A stretch of 64,000 nucleotides of DNA from Planctomycetia bacterium (GCA_016795155.1 JAEUIE010000006.1:1-64000); one strand, 5' to 3'; positions 37,390-47,061 are shown, counted from the first letter of the stretch. The notes: a model not told the origin generated them from the sequence alone. A program made the numbers and translations.

Positions 37390-38475
37390 TTATGGAATCA
37401 CTCTGGCAATAGGCGGACCTATCCATCGAGTGAGCCAGAGCGGCAATTTCTTCCAGGTGTTGATCAGCAATCGAAATCTGGGGTTATCGGGCCGTAAGTC
37501 TGAAGTCGAACCTCCTCGCAGATAATACTGCCAGGCTGCAGCTTCAGCTTGAGCGCCCCATTGTTTCTTGAACTGGTAAGTTGGACTATCAGGCGAACTT
37601 CTACCAAAATCAAACACTCGCTGTTTTCGTTCGACTGCGCGTTTGAGCATATTCCAGTACATAAGCATGTTGGCACAGGTTGAATTATACTCACGCAGTG
37701 ATGACGCACTGGGAACTTCAGTCACCCCATGACCGTGAAGCAGTAATCCGGAAGCAACAGGATTCATTCCCTTGTACACGGTACACAGTTCAGCTGCATC
37801 TGGAAAAGTTGAAAGAATGCGGCTGAACATCTTCCGACTGAATACCGGCGTTCCAAGATCACGCATGTTCGTCGAGAAAACCTGATAAAAGGCAGGCAGT
37901 TCTTCCAAGGCACCCCAACGCACTGTTAATTCATTTTTCTCAGCCTTGCGAATCTGATTCCGTACTTTCGGATTAAATGCTTTCCAGAGTGTTTCAGTTT
38001 CAGCCGGTAAACTTAATCGCATATGCACTTTTTGAGTCGCAGGTTGTGTCAGGTCCGTTACATCTACCAGTTCTTCATTTCGTAGTTCGAGAGATTTGAC
38101 CCTGAGTCGATCCGCAAGTTCCATGGCTTGCTGAACCAGTAGTTGCTGCAATTCAGGAATTCTTGTCAACACACCAGCAGTGTTGACATACGGAAGACTT
38201 ACCAGCCTGTTGCCAAATAACCAGCTTTTCATCAACACTAAAGGCAAAAAGCCAACTATCTCCTGCTGTATGGTCGCAGTCAGTAGAAAGACTCGATGCT
38301 TCATTGCATCACGAAAAATCAATAACCAGCGTGGATCGCGTGTTAACGAAGAAGTTTGAGACGCAACAAGTAGTTGATTGACTGCATCTAAACGAACATC
38401 GAGTTCAGGGCCTTCTATCAGGCTGACCTGGGGCAACTGGCAACCCATTTCTATTCGATGGTGAAGAGCGCTCAT
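37390..38475 (-). CDS. FemAB-like protein, exosortase-system associated
   Basis: About 361 residues from the ATG at 38475, two bases after the stop of the epimerase gene; the frame is open to 38577 but that would overlap the epimerase. The body resembles the FemAB/GNAT-fold proteins linked to exosortase loci: LFGNRLVSLPYVNTAGVLTR, ETLWKAFNPKVRNQIRKAEKN, FYQVFSTNMRDLGTPVFSRKMF, NMLMYWNMLKRAVERKQRVFDFGRSSPDSPTYQFKKQWGA. The superfamily transfers aminoacyl groups from tRNA to cell-envelope precursors; the substrate of the exosortase subgroup is unknown. Cotranscribed with the epimerase and TPR genes. Confidence 0.85.
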   Translation of the reverse strand: MSALHHRIEMGCQLPQVSLIEGPELDVRLDAVNQLLVASQTSSLTRDPRWLLIFRDAMKHRVFLLTATIQQEIVGFLPLVLMKSWLFGNRLVSLPYVNTAGVLTRIPELQQLLVQQAMELADRLRVKSLELRNEELVDVTDLTQPATQKVHMRLSLPAETETLWKAFNPKVRNQIRKAEKNELTVRWGALEELPAFYQVFSTNMRDLGTPVFSRKMFSRILSTFPDAAELCTVYKGMNPVASGLLLHGHGVTEVPSASSLREYNSTCANMLMYWNMLKRAVERKQRVFDFGRSSPDSPTYQFKKQWGAQAEAAAWQYYLRGGSTSDLRPDNPRFRLLINTWKKLPLWLTRWIGPPIARVIP

Positions 38476-38477
38476 GT

Positions 38478-39413
38478 TTACAAGTTGTTTTGAAGATGCC
38501 AGTTCCACTGTTGTGTCAGCCCGTCCGTAAGCGATATCTGCGGTTGCCAGCGAAGATGCCTGCCTGCTTTGCTGCAATCAGCAAAGGTATGCCGTTGGTC
38601 GCCAGGTCGTTCTGGGCGTATGACAATTTCAGGATCGATTCCTGTAATACCTTTCAATTTCTGAATGATGTCCCACACATTCGCCATCTCCATCCCACCT
38701 ATATTAAACACTTCATGAACGGGTGCATCAACTGCTGCGATAGTGGCTGCTACACAATCTGATACAAATGTGTTGCCTCTGACCTGAAGACCATCACCGT
38801 AAATATGAACTGCCTGCTTACGAGAAAAGGCTTCGATAAATCGCTGATAACCCATATCAGGTCGTTGTCGCGGACCGTAAACCGAAAAATATCGAAGAAT
38901 GACAATGGGTAATTTCCATGCTTCTGCAAACGACCAGCACAGGTTTTCCGCTGCCAGTTTTGTGACACCATATGGCGAAATGGGCCGCGTAGCTAACATC
39001 TCATCACCTGAAGCAAACTTGCCATAGACAGATGAAGTGGAAACGTGAATGAATCGATGCAGCTTCGGACAACTTTTTCTGACAGCTTCCAGTAATTGCC
39101 TGGTGGCAAGGGCATTGCATGTCCAGTAATTCTCAAAATCAACCCAGCTTTGAGTTAGACCTGGCATGGCTGCCAGATGGAAAATCACTTCAACATTCTT
39201 CACCAGGTGGTCTAACTGGTCTGTCCGAAGATCCAGTTCATTAAATTGGTAATCTGCATGTCGTTTGCATACGCTCAAATTTCTTTCTTTGATACGTCGA
39301 TCATAATAGGGATTAAAGGAATCTATCCCTGTCACGTGATGACCGAGTGCAAGTAATCGCTCAGACAAGTGTGATCCAATGAAGCCGGCAGCACCGGTAA
39401 CCAGACAATTCAT
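38478..39413 (-). CDS. NAD-dependent nucleotide-sugar epimerase/dehydratase
   Basis: 311 residues, extended SDR. The Rossmann motif GAAGFIGSHL is at residues 7-16, the catalytic STSSVYG and YGVTK (YxxxK) follow, and the substrate region includes YGPRQRPDMGYQRFI. The pattern is closest to UDP-glucuronate 4-epimerases or related nucleotide-sugar epimerases (GIDSFNPYYDRRIKERNL near the N-terminus is typical of that group). It would supply an activated uronic acid or hexose for the exopolysaccharide. The ATG overlaps the TGA of the upstream glycosyltransferase (ATGA), indicating translational coupling. Confidence 0.88.
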   Translation of the reverse strand: MNCLVTGAAGFIGSHLSERLLALGHHVTGIDSFNPYYDRRIKERNLSVCKRHADYQFNELDLRTDQLDHLVKNVEVIFHLAAMPGLTQSWVDFENYWTCNALATRQLLEAVRKSCPKLHRFIHVSTSSVYGKFASGDEMLATRPISPYGVTKLAAENLCWSFAEAWKLPIVILRYFSVYGPRQRPDMGYQRFIEAFSRKQAVHIYGDGLQVRGNTFVSDCVAATIAAVDAPVHEVFNIGGMEMANVWDIIQKLKGITGIDPEIVIRPERPGDQRHTFADCSKAGRHLRWQPQISLTDGLTQQWNWHLQNNL

Positions 39414-40570
39414 GAACAGGCTCCTGCTAGACGAGGTGCATTTGCCTGCATACTGTCGTACACATCCACCAGCCTAGACATCCGATTGCTGAAGCTGAAA
39501 CGGGATTCAACCGTAACTCGACCGTTCCTGCTGAATCGCTCCCTGCGTTCTGCATCGTGGTAGAGTATGCGTAAACCATCAGTCAGAGCATCTGTCGATC
39601 CAGGATCGATGATGTAGCCATTCACATCGTGTTCCATTAACTTTGGAATGCCAGCGACACGGGTAGAGAGCACTGGCACTCCCAATGCCATCGCTTCCAA
39701 CACCACATTTGGAAGACCTTCTCGCATGCTGCTTAAAACAAAAAGATCCATGGCTTCGTAGAAGGGTCGAAGGTCAGATTGAAAACCCATCAATTGAATC
39801 TGGCCGCCGTAACCACTTTCATCAATTTTTCTCTGAAGCAAAGACTCTTCTTTGCCTTCACCGAAAATCATCAATTGTAAAGGCAGTTTCTGATCGATCA
39901 GCGATTTGACACTTTCAATCAGCAAGTCGAAACCCTTTTCTGACGAAAGCCTACCTACTGCACCGATTAGAAATCTATCCTGTTCTATCCCTAATTCTGT
40001 TTTTGCCTGTGAAGTATATTTGAATCTCTGATACTCTGATAAATCAATTCCATTCCTCAACAGGATGCACCGGCTGCGAGGCACACCGGATTGACGGCAA
40101 ATCTGAAAAAGATCATCCGATACGCAGAAGACCTTTTCATAAAAGCGAAGTGTACACCGATCAATGAGATAATATAACGGTGTGCGTTGCGTTTGCTCGA
40201 CCCATCCATGAACCGTGGTTACCAATCGCATAGGCCAGAATGGGTAAACCAATAAGCCCAATAAGTTCGTTTTATAATCGTGACCATGCCAAATGGTCAC
40301 GTTTCTCTCTCGGCACAATTTCAAAGTTTGAGAAATAACCTTGTAATCCAACGGCCCATGATCTGGGATCGAAATGAGTTCAACTCCCTTGGCGTGAGCT
40401 TTTTCTCTCAGCTTGGGAAAACCCACATCATCTGGATGATGCAGATAGACGCAGAGCATCTCATAACCCCGCTCTGCCAGATATCGAGGCGAGTTTATGA
40501 TTGTCTTATCTGGTCCACCACCAGAACCTTTTATCACCCGCAGATCAAGAACTACAGTCATAACATTCAA
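39410..40570 (-). CDS. GT4-family glycosyltransferase
   Basis: 386 residues, GT-B fold. The N-terminal domain has a Gly-rich acceptor loop (KGSGGGPDKTIINSPRYLAERGY) and WHGHDYKTNLLG. The C-terminal donor domain has FLIGAVGRLSSEKGFDLLIES, LMIFGEGKEE and the signature REGLPNVVLEAMALGVPVLSTRVAGIPKLM. The E...E pair binds the donor nucleotide. Acceptor and sugar are unknown; a cytoplasmic-face enzyme of exopolysaccharide repeat-unit synthesis is likely. It overlaps both neighbours by 4 bases (ATGA at 40567-40570 and 39410-39413). Confidence 0.9.
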   Translation of the reverse strand: MNVMTVVLDLRVIKGSGGGPDKTIINSPRYLAERGYEMLCVYLHHPDDVGFPKLREKAHAKGVELISIPDHGPLDYKVISQTLKLCRERNVTIWHGHDYKTNLLGLLVYPFWPMRLVTTVHGWVEQTQRTPLYYLIDRCTLRFYEKVFCVSDDLFQICRQSGVPRSRCILLRNGIDLSEYQRFKYTSQAKTELGIEQDRFLIGAVGRLSSEKGFDLLIESVKSLIDQKLPLQLMIFGEGKEESLLQRKIDESGYGGQIQLMGFQSDLRPFYEAMDLFVLSSMREGLPNVVLEAMALGVPVLSTRVAGIPKLMEHDVNGYIIDPGSTDALTDGLRILYHDAERRERFSRNGRVTVESRFSFSNRMSRLVDVYDSMQANAPRLAGACS

Positions 40571-41745
40571 TTCGAGGCTGAACTTTGTGAGCTAGGCGAG
40601 ACACTATTCTTATCGTGAGAGAGCCAGTGTGCAAACAATTCTGCCTTAGATTTCCAAGATTCATGCGACAGACGAACTCGCGCTTTTTTTTGTTGATCAG
40701 ATATGCCTTTCTGGATTCTCCATTTTACCTTCTCAACGAACTCATCTTGTGATCGAGCAATATCTAAACAATCTTGCCACTCCAGATTCGCTGGCAAATT
40801 ACTGGCAACTACTGGCTTTCCAGTCGCCAGATACTCTTTCAGTTTCAAAGGCTGCATCGCTCGAGTGACTGGTAAATCAGCATACGGCATCATCAACACT
40901 GCTGCCTCGTTCGCGAGTATTGGTAATTGAGACAACTTGAGGGATCCGACACTGTAAACATTCTTCAATGCTTGAAGCTTGGAGTCAGGCTCGTCTGCTG
41001 GACCAGCGAGTATAATCGATCCGGTTTGGAGACTACAGGACAGGTGCTGCACATATTCTACATCCATCCGTCGATCAACAACTCCCCAGAAAACTACCCA
41101 GGGTTTTTCAAAGCTAAACAATTTCATCACAGTCTGATCAGTTTTGGTGTACGTCCAGAAATCCAAATCCACGCCATGCGTTAATAATTTTGATGGATAG
41201 CCAAGTGCAAGTAATCGCTGTTGCAGATGCTCGGAAGCTGAGATGATGGTATCCGCCAGCGGCAACATCTCAGTTTCCATGGCTCCAAGCGTGGTACCAT
41301 CCAATCCAGGCCAGACACTGAAATCGTCAACGCAATAGTAAGCAAATGACTGCCTCGGCAATTCTTTAATTATGTCAGCAACTATCGGTATCGTGCTGAC
41401 TACAATTGATGGCGTTGACAGTCTTTGAATCACTGGCATCAATTGACGAAAAAGCAGTTTACAGTTCAGTTTCCGTTGCCAGGCGTTGGAGAATCCAGGC
41501 CACATGCGTGGATTCAGGACAGTTAAATTTGGATGAAGCTCACTTGCTTCTCGATTCTTATTGCTCCACTGTCTCAGTTTTCCCCATGCACGTTTGACAG
41601 TTGCCAGATTCAATCTGGGTGGACGTGTGCCTATCGTGTTTACCCAGATAACTTTTCTGGTTGGTAGAAGTTCCCGAATCAGGTACTGGCAACTTGAAGG
41701 ATGACGCCCCCAATCATCAGAAAATATGAGTAATGGTTCATCCAT
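40567..41745 (-). CDS. GT-B glycosyltransferase (TuaH/GT1-like)
   Basis: About 392 residues from the ATG at 41745, 11 bases after the desulfurase stop; an upstream ATG at 41802 would overlap that gene. It opens LLIFSDDWGRHPSSCQYLIRELL and contains FAYYCVDDFSVWPG, ADTIISASEHLQQRLLALGYPSKLLTHGVD and a donor-site region MQPLKLKEYLATGKPVVASNLP. This pattern matches glycosyltransferases of the TuaH-like group used in teichuronic acid and exopolysaccharide synthesis. No Shine-Dalgarno is evident, so translation may rely on the preceding gene. Donor sugar unknown. Confidence 0.82.
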   Translation of the reverse strand: MDEPLLIFSDDWGRHPSSCQYLIRELLPTRKVIWVNTIGTRPPRLNLATVKRAWGKLRQWSNKNREASELHPNLTVLNPRMWPGFSNAWQRKLNCKLLFRQLMPVIQRLSTPSIVVSTIPIVADIIKELPRQSFAYYCVDDFSVWPGLDGTTLGAMETEMLPLADTIISASEHLQQRLLALGYPSKLLTHGVDLDFWTYTKTDQTVMKLFSFEKPWVVFWGVVDRRMDVEYVQHLSCSLQTGSIILAGPADEPDSKLQALKNVYSVGSLKLSQLPILANEAAVLMMPYADLPVTRAMQPLKLKEYLATGKPVVASNLPANLEWQDCLDIARSQDEFVEKVKWRIQKGISDQQKKARVRLSHESWKSKAELFAHWLSHDKNSVSPSSQSSASN

Positions 41746-41756
41746 GTTGATCAAAA

Positions 41757-42956
41757 TCAGCGAGGACTGTTTCTTGTAATTTCCTGTAATGCTTCCATAC
41801 ACCGATTGATTTCTTCCACTGTGTTATACAAGCCAAATGAGATTCGCAAGCTTGGAGGAATACTCAGCGAATCATGAAACGGCTGGGTACAGTGAAACCC
41901 AGATCGAATACAAATACCATACCTGTCACTCAGTGTTCTTGCTACGACGTGAGAGGATTCTGATCTGAGGAAAAAACTGATTACTCCAGCAGGTGTATGC
42001 GAACTGTCGCGTACTATGAGTTGGCACTTCTTGATTTCACCTAGCCTTTGCAAAGCGTATTGCGTAAGTTCCTTTTCATATTTCTCGACAACATCCATGC
42101 CCAAGTTTTGCAGATAGTCTATGGCTGCTCCAAGTCCAATGGCAGATTCAATAGCTGGTGTGCCTGCTTCAAAACACCATGGTGGTTTTCTTAGTTCTAA
42201 TCGTTCGTCAAAAACTTTCTCAACGGTGCCACCTCCAAGATTCTGAATCTGAAGTCGATGTAGATGTTCAGATTTTCCGTAGAGAATGCCGATACCCGAC
42301 GGCCCGTACATTTTGTGCCCGCTGCATACGAGAAAATCACAATCGAGTTCAGAAACATCTATAGAGATTCTGCCTGCAGACTGTGCTGCATCCACCACGA
42401 GCACTGCACCATATTGATGAACCAGTTGTGCAACTTTTTTAACATTGGTTTGCAATCCAGTAACATTGTTGACATGTGATATGGAAACCAGTGAGACATC
42501 ACCCTTTTTCAATTCCTGACTGAGTAATTCCAGATACTGAGATTCATTGAACAGTGGATCAATCTGTCTAAAAGCTGATTTTCGCCAGGGTAATAGGTTG
42601 GAATGGTGCTCACTGATTGAAACGATAGATACTCCGTTCCTCGGGTATCCACTGGCAATCAAATTAATTCCTTCGGTGGCGTTTCGGAGAAACACCACTT
42701 CATGTTCCATTGCTCCGAAAAAGCTGGCGACTTTGCGTCGAGACTGTTCATAGAGTTCTGTTGTGATATCGCCTAATTCATACACAGAACGATGTACATT
42801 GGTGCTGTGATTGGTTAAGGCATGAGTAACGGCATGAATTACAGCTTTGGGTTTTAGCGTTGTCGCTGCACTGTCCAGATAAATCCATGGCTCAGCATTG
42901 GCATGCATTTGAAGGAGAAACGGAAAATCATCAGTTGCTGGAAGTGAGTTGTTCAT
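41757..42956 (-). CDS. SufS-like cysteine desulfurase (class V aminotransferase fold)
   Basis: 399 residues, full family length. Features match group-II (SufS/CsdA) desulfurases: WIYLDSAATTLKP at the N-terminus, STNVHRSVYEL, SEHHSNLLPW with the cofactor-stacking His, VVDAAQSAG with the PLP Asp, SGHKMYGPSGIG with the Schiff-base Lys at 215, FEAGTP, and IRSGFHCTQP with a Cys at about 356 where SufS carries its persulfide. It should remove sulfur from cysteine. No SufE/SufU, SufBCD or other Fe-S gene is nearby; instead it overlaps a PaaK-like gene by 4 bases inside a glycan operon. A specialised role is likely but unproven; a selenocysteine-lyase or other class V activity is possible. Confidence 0.85.
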   Translation of the reverse strand: MNNSLPATDDFPFLLQMHANAEPWIYLDSAATTLKPKAVIHAVTHALTNHSTNVHRSVYELGDITTELYEQSRRKVASFFGAMEHEVVFLRNATEGINLIASGYPRNGVSIVSISEHHSNLLPWRKSAFRQIDPLFNESQYLELLSQELKKGDVSLVSISHVNNVTGLQTNVKKVAQLVHQYGAVLVVDAAQSAGRISIDVSELDCDFLVCSGHKMYGPSGIGILYGKSEHLHRLQIQNLGGGTVEKVFDERLELRKPPWCFEAGTPAIESAIGLGAAIDYLQNLGMDVVEKYEKELTQYALQRLGEIKKCQLIVRDSSHTPAGVISFFLRSESSHVVARTLSDRYGICIRSGFHCTQPFHDSLSIPPSLRISFGLYNTVEEINRCMEALQEITRNSPR

Positions 42957-44395
42957 GCTGTGAACATTAACTTTGAACGATTGGCGAATGGGCGATGCAT
43001 CAGATATTTTCCACTCGATTCTGGGACAATATAGGGGATAAATCTACTTTTCAATCTCTTGAGTCGTTTGCCAAGTAGTTTACGAAAACGATGTTCCCAT
43101 GCATCGAGATCAGGTTTATGCTCAGAGCCTGGCATTGCAACGATGTAGGCCTCAAAGCAGCCTGATGAAACCTCGTCAACTCGACCATTGGCAATGGCCA
43201 TATCTTCAAACATACAATCTGCGATTTGACTGGCAGTTATAAGCTGATTATCACTTATCAAACATTCTTGCAGTCGACCCTGGATATGCAGTCTAGGGGA
43301 TTTTCTGCCACAAGGGCAAGCATCGTATTCAAGCTTGCCGACATCCCCAACCTGATAATTGATCAGTGGCATCACGGTATTCGATAAATCAGTCAGCAAC
43401 AACAATCCATTTGATTCATGTGGCACAACCTGTTCGACTCTTGCAAGAAAAAGATCATCAAAAACATGCATACCCTCACTTTGACCACAGGAGGCTGCTA
43501 TTATTCCCAGTTCACTGGTTCCATAAACATTGCGGAATGCTGCACGAAAACCGGTCTCTACCCTATTGATCATTTTTGGAGATGCCAGACCACCATAGGG
43601 AATGATGCACTGAATAGACGGGAATCGCATGCATAACTGTTTGGCTCGATCAGCTAACCACATAAGGTAAAGCGGATATGCCCGAAGAATGCGTGGGCCA
43701 ATTCGGGCAATCACATCCAGATGATGATCCAGTGTTCTGAGAAATGCAGAGTCTATCCCCGGTTCGATCGGAGCAAGAGTTTGTTTTCGTAATACCCACT
43801 GTCTTTCAATGACGCCGCGTAGATTAATTAGACCTTGTTGATTGAAGAGACTGTTATTCCTAATCGACTGCTTGAGAAATTCCTTAAATGTCACTGGGGC
43901 TCGATCCGCGATACCACACACAACATTGCACGCATTGGGAGGTATTTCTATTGTTTCAACTGCAATGGATGCGCCGTTAGCGATAATCAAGGCATGGAAT
44001 TCACAGGACCGCCTGTAGTCCCTTTTCTGAAAATCTGAGATCACTGATAATCGATCTGTTGTGCCCGACGTTGATAAATATCTCCAGTCTGATTTGGGGG
44101 ATGATGAACAAATTCCTGACGGGTAATGTAACCGTATTTCTGATTTGGTTAATGGGATTAGATAGTCAAGCTCTTCAATTGCAACGTTATGGTTCTTAAA
44201 TCTAGTTCGATACACCTCAGTATTCCTCGCTGAATGGCATAACAGTTGCCATTTTCGCTGCTGGTTTCGCAGCCTGGATTCGGAACTGGCGAATTGATGC
44301 TGAATGGATCTCCGAAGGTAACTGGAGCAGTTTGAACCGGACAATACGTCCAACGCTGCGAATGACAGACTCTGGATCAATTGATCTGTAATCAT
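42953..44395 (-). CDS. PaaK/CapK-like AMP-forming adenylating enzyme
   Basis: 480 residues. The phenylacetate-CoA-ligase family (CapK group of capsule clusters) is indicated by YLSTSGTTDRLSVISD (nucleotide-binding loop), YGTSELGIIAASC, INYQVGDVGKLEYDACPCGRKSPRLHIQGR with a zinc-like CxC motif, and a C-terminal cap domain. Such enzymes activate a carboxylate as an acyl-adenylate, then transfer it to CoA or another acceptor. In polysaccharide clusters the substrate is usually unknown. It is first in the minus-strand unit and overlaps the SufS-like gene by 4 bases. Only about 56 bases separate it from the divergent lyase-like gene, so the two probably share a control region. Confidence 0.82.
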   Translation of the reverse strand: MITDQLIQSLSFAALDVLSGSNCSSYLRRSIQHQFASSESRLRNQQRKWQLLCHSARNTEVYRTRFKNHNVAIEELDYLIPLTKSEIRLHYPSGICSSSPKSDWRYLSTSGTTDRLSVISDFQKRDYRRSCEFHALIIANGASIAVETIEIPPNACNVVCGIADRAPVTFKEFLKQSIRNNSLFNQQGLINLRGVIERQWVLRKQTLAPIEPGIDSAFLRTLDHHLDVIARIGPRILRAYPLYLMWLADRAKQLCMRFPSIQCIIPYGGLASPKMINRVETGFRAAFRNVYGTSELGIIAASCGQSEGMHVFDDLFLARVEQVVPHESNGLLLLTDLSNTVMPLINYQVGDVGKLEYDACPCGRKSPRLHIQGRLQECLISDNQLITASQIADCMFEDMAIANGRVDEVSSGCFEAYIVAMPGSEHKPDLDAWEHRFRKLLGKRLKRLKSRFIPYIVPESSGKYLMHRPFANRSKLMFTA

Positions 44396-44451
44396 ATTGC
44401 TTCAGAATTCATAACGTAAAGCAGGACATTACACATTTGACGATACCGACT

Positions 44452-47061
44452 ATGAGCAGCAGCGAATTTTGGCAGACCATTGGACTCAATGTTGAAGCTA
44501 ATGATCCTTCGAAAAGGAAGAATGAACCTCTAACCTGTGGAATACCAATCCCTCGTGGAACGCTCTTTGATCCCCAAAGCCTGAAACTGGTTCAACGAGA
44601 AGTTCAGATTCCATTACAAACCACCATTCTTGATACTTGGCAAGATGGGTCAATTCGTTGGTTATTGCTCGATTGGCAGGCAACATATCAGGGTAATTCC
44701 ACGTTTCAGATCAAGAGGCACACATCTCAATCCCAATTAGCCATTCAGGGCATTGTAACTTCTCAAAGTAATAATCAACTTCGAGTTGATACTGGCAACG
44801 GTGTCTTTACTCTCAATTCAATTCGCGGCAATCCTATTCTCACCTACATAAAGAATAATAGTCCGCAGCAACATCCTGTGATTGGCAATCTTTCGGTTCT
44901 AGATGAGCAACGCCAACTTTATCATCCTATCATTAGTCAGATAGAGATTGAATTATCGGGATTACTTCGCACTGTCTGCAGCTTTCGAGGACATCTAGTA
45001 GATAGTGAGAACAGAGTACTATGTGACCTAACTCTTCGATTTCACTTTTATGCTGGATCGAGCACGACTCGTACAGAAATTACTCTGACAAATTCTCGCA
45101 AAGCGGAACACCCCGGTGGGCTCTGGGATCTGGGTAATGGCGGATCGATTTATCTACGCGATGCATCGTTACAGATTTCAATATCCAGCAATTCGGGTCA
45201 GTGGAATGGATCTATCTCGCCAGAGCACGGCCAAACTCAGCATTTCACTTCGCATATGGAACTTTATCAGGAATCAAGCGGAGGAGAAAACTGGAACAGT
45301 AGTAACCATGTAAATCGATTTGGCGAAGTACCACTGCGATTTCGAGGTTATCAATTAAAATACGACAAGATTTCAACCCAGGGGTTGCGGGCGACACCAA
45401 GTCTGGTAATGCATCATGAAGAGAAATCGCTTGGACTGACAGTTCCTGAATTCTGGCAGAGGTTTCCACAAGCTGTGGAAGCAAAGCCAGGGGAATTGAC
45501 TTACAGGTTTATTCCCAGGCAAACTGCCGATGTTCTTGAGCTACAGGGTGGGGAACAGATAACTCACTGTTGTTATCTTGCATTCGATCGCGATACCGTT
45601 ACAGAAACTCATCTCGATTGGTGCAGATCACCAGGTCACGCTGCTGCTACTCCTGAATGGTATGCAAGTTGTCAGGTGGTACCCTGCTTAACCCCGCGGA
45701 AGGATGACCCACATACTGAATATCTAACTCTTGTCGATGCGGCGCTGGATGGACCCGATACACTTCAAACTAAACGAGAAGCTATTGATGAATATGGCTG
45801 GAGGCACTTTGGTGATATCTATGGTGATCACGAAGCAGTGTTTCACCAGGGACCTGCTCCCCTGATTTCACATTACAACAATCAGTACGATGCGGTGGCG
45901 GGTTTAGGATATCAGTACCTGCGTTCTACAGACTCTCGCTGGTTACATGAGATGAAATATCTTGTCAGGCACGTCATTGACATCGATATCTATCACACCG
46001 ATCAGGATAAATCAGCTTACAACCATGGCCTTTTCTGGCACACGTTTCACTATGTCGATGCTCATACCGGAACACATCGAAGCTACCCTAAAGATGCCCG
46101 AGTACCGCCTCATGGCAACCCTGTTCCTGGTGGTGGGCCTGCTAATGAACAGAATTATGCTGCAGGTTTGATGCTTCATTTTTTCCTGACTGGCGACCAA
46201 GCTTCCCGCCGTGCAGCGCTGGGTCTGGCTCAGTGGGTGATCGATATGGATGATGGTAACAAAACTGTCTTTCGCTGGCTCAGCAGAGCCGATACCGGAT
46301 TGGCGAGCAAAAGTAGAACACCTGAGTATCACGGACCGGGTCGCGGTGCTGCTAACAGCATTTCAGTACTCCTGGATGGACATCGACTTTCACGTTCACA
46401 GAACTTTCTTGATAAAGCCGAACAGCTTATTCGTCGGTGTATTCATCCAGAAGATACAATTGAAAAACATCAACTTCTGGATGCTGAGAACCGCTGGTTC
46501 TACACCATGTTTTTGCAATCTTTAGGGAAATACCTGGCGTATAAGCAGGAACTGAATCAGATTGACAAGATGTATGCTTACGCACGCGCTAGCTTACTCC
46601 ACTATGTTCGCTGGATGGTTCTGCACGAATATCCATACCTTGAGAAGCCTGAAATTCTTGAATATCCAACAGAAACCTGGGCTGCCCAAGACATGAGAAA
46701 ATGCGAGATATTCAATCTTGCTTCTCTATATTGCAGTGATGAAAAGGAAGCAGAACTGTTCAGAAGTAAGGCTGACTTTTTCTTTCGCTATTCCACTTCA
46801 ACATTACTGGCGATGCCCACTCGAACCCTCTGTCGACCTGTTGTTCTGATGCTGAATTTTGGTTTTTCACATAACTGGTACAGAATGAATACTACTATTA
46901 AAGCTCCCGAACCTTCAGGAAATCATGCTTTTGGAAACCCCTTGCGTTTTGTTCCACAGAAGGTTATTGCCCTGAAACGAGCAAAATTGATAGTAGCTAC
47001 TGTTGGATTCACTTTCCTCATTTTGATTGCAATGGTTATTTATTGGCTGTTTCGATGTTGA
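44452..47061 (+). CDS. Membrane-anchored exo-rhamnogalacturonan-lyase-like protein
   Basis: About 869 residues from the ATG at 44452; a TTG at 44437, ten bases after AGGA, would add five. The N-terminal region (CGIPIPRGTLFDPQSLKLV, VPLQ-like IPLQTTILDTWQDGSIRW) resembles the first domain of exo-rhamnogalacturonan-lyase/YetA-like proteins. The centre has the expected toroid-like stretches (YGDHEAVFHQ, AYNHGLFWHTFHYVDAHTG, GGPANEQNYAAGLMLHFFLTG). The C-terminus ends in a hydrophobic helix (LIVATVGFTFLILIAMVIYWL) and a single Arg-Cys. No N-terminal signal peptide is visible, so topology is uncertain. It is the only + strand gene in the polysaccharide locus and overlaps the next gene's end by 22 bases. 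A lyase or hydrolase trimming the cluster's own polysaccharide is a reasonable guess. Confidence 0.65.
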   Translation: MSSSEFWQTIGLNVEANDPSKRKNEPLTCGIPIPRGTLFDPQSLKLVQREVQIPLQTTILDTWQDGSIRWLLLDWQATYQGNSTFQIKRHTSQSQLAIQGIVTSQSNNQLRVDTGNGVFTLNSIRGNPILTYIKNNSPQQHPVIGNLSVLDEQRQLYHPIISQIEIELSGLLRTVCSFRGHLVDSENRVLCDLTLRFHFYAGSSTTRTEITLTNSRKAEHPGGLWDLGNGGSIYLRDASLQISISSNSGQWNGSISPEHGQTQHFTSHMELYQESSGGENWNSSNHVNRFGEVPLRFRGYQLKYDKISTQGLRATPSLVMHHEEKSLGLTVPEFWQRFPQAVEAKPGELTYRFIPRQTADVLELQGGEQITHCCYLAFDRDTVTETHLDWCRSPGHAAATPEWYASCQVVPCLTPRKDDPHTEYLTLVDAALDGPDTLQTKREAIDEYGWRHFGDIYGDHEAVFHQGPAPLISHYNNQYDAVAGLGYQYLRSTDSRWLHEMKYLVRHVIDIDIYHTDQDKSAYNHGLFWHTFHYVDAHTGTHRSYPKDARVPPHGNPVPGGGPANEQNYAAGLMLHFFLTGDQASRRAALGLAQWVIDMDDGNKTVFRWLSRADTGLASKSRTPEYHGPGRGAANSISVLLDGHRLSRSQNFLDKAEQLIRRCIHPEDTIEKHQLLDAENRWFYTMFLQSLGKYLAYKQELNQIDKMYAYARASLLHYVRWMVLHEYPYLEKPEILEYPTETWAAQDMRKCEIFNLASLYCSDEKEAELFRSKADFFFRYSTSTLLAMPTRTLCRPVVLMLNFGFSHNWYRMNTTIKAPEPSGNHAFGNPLRFVPQKVIALKRAKLIVATVGFTFLILIAMVIYWLFRC

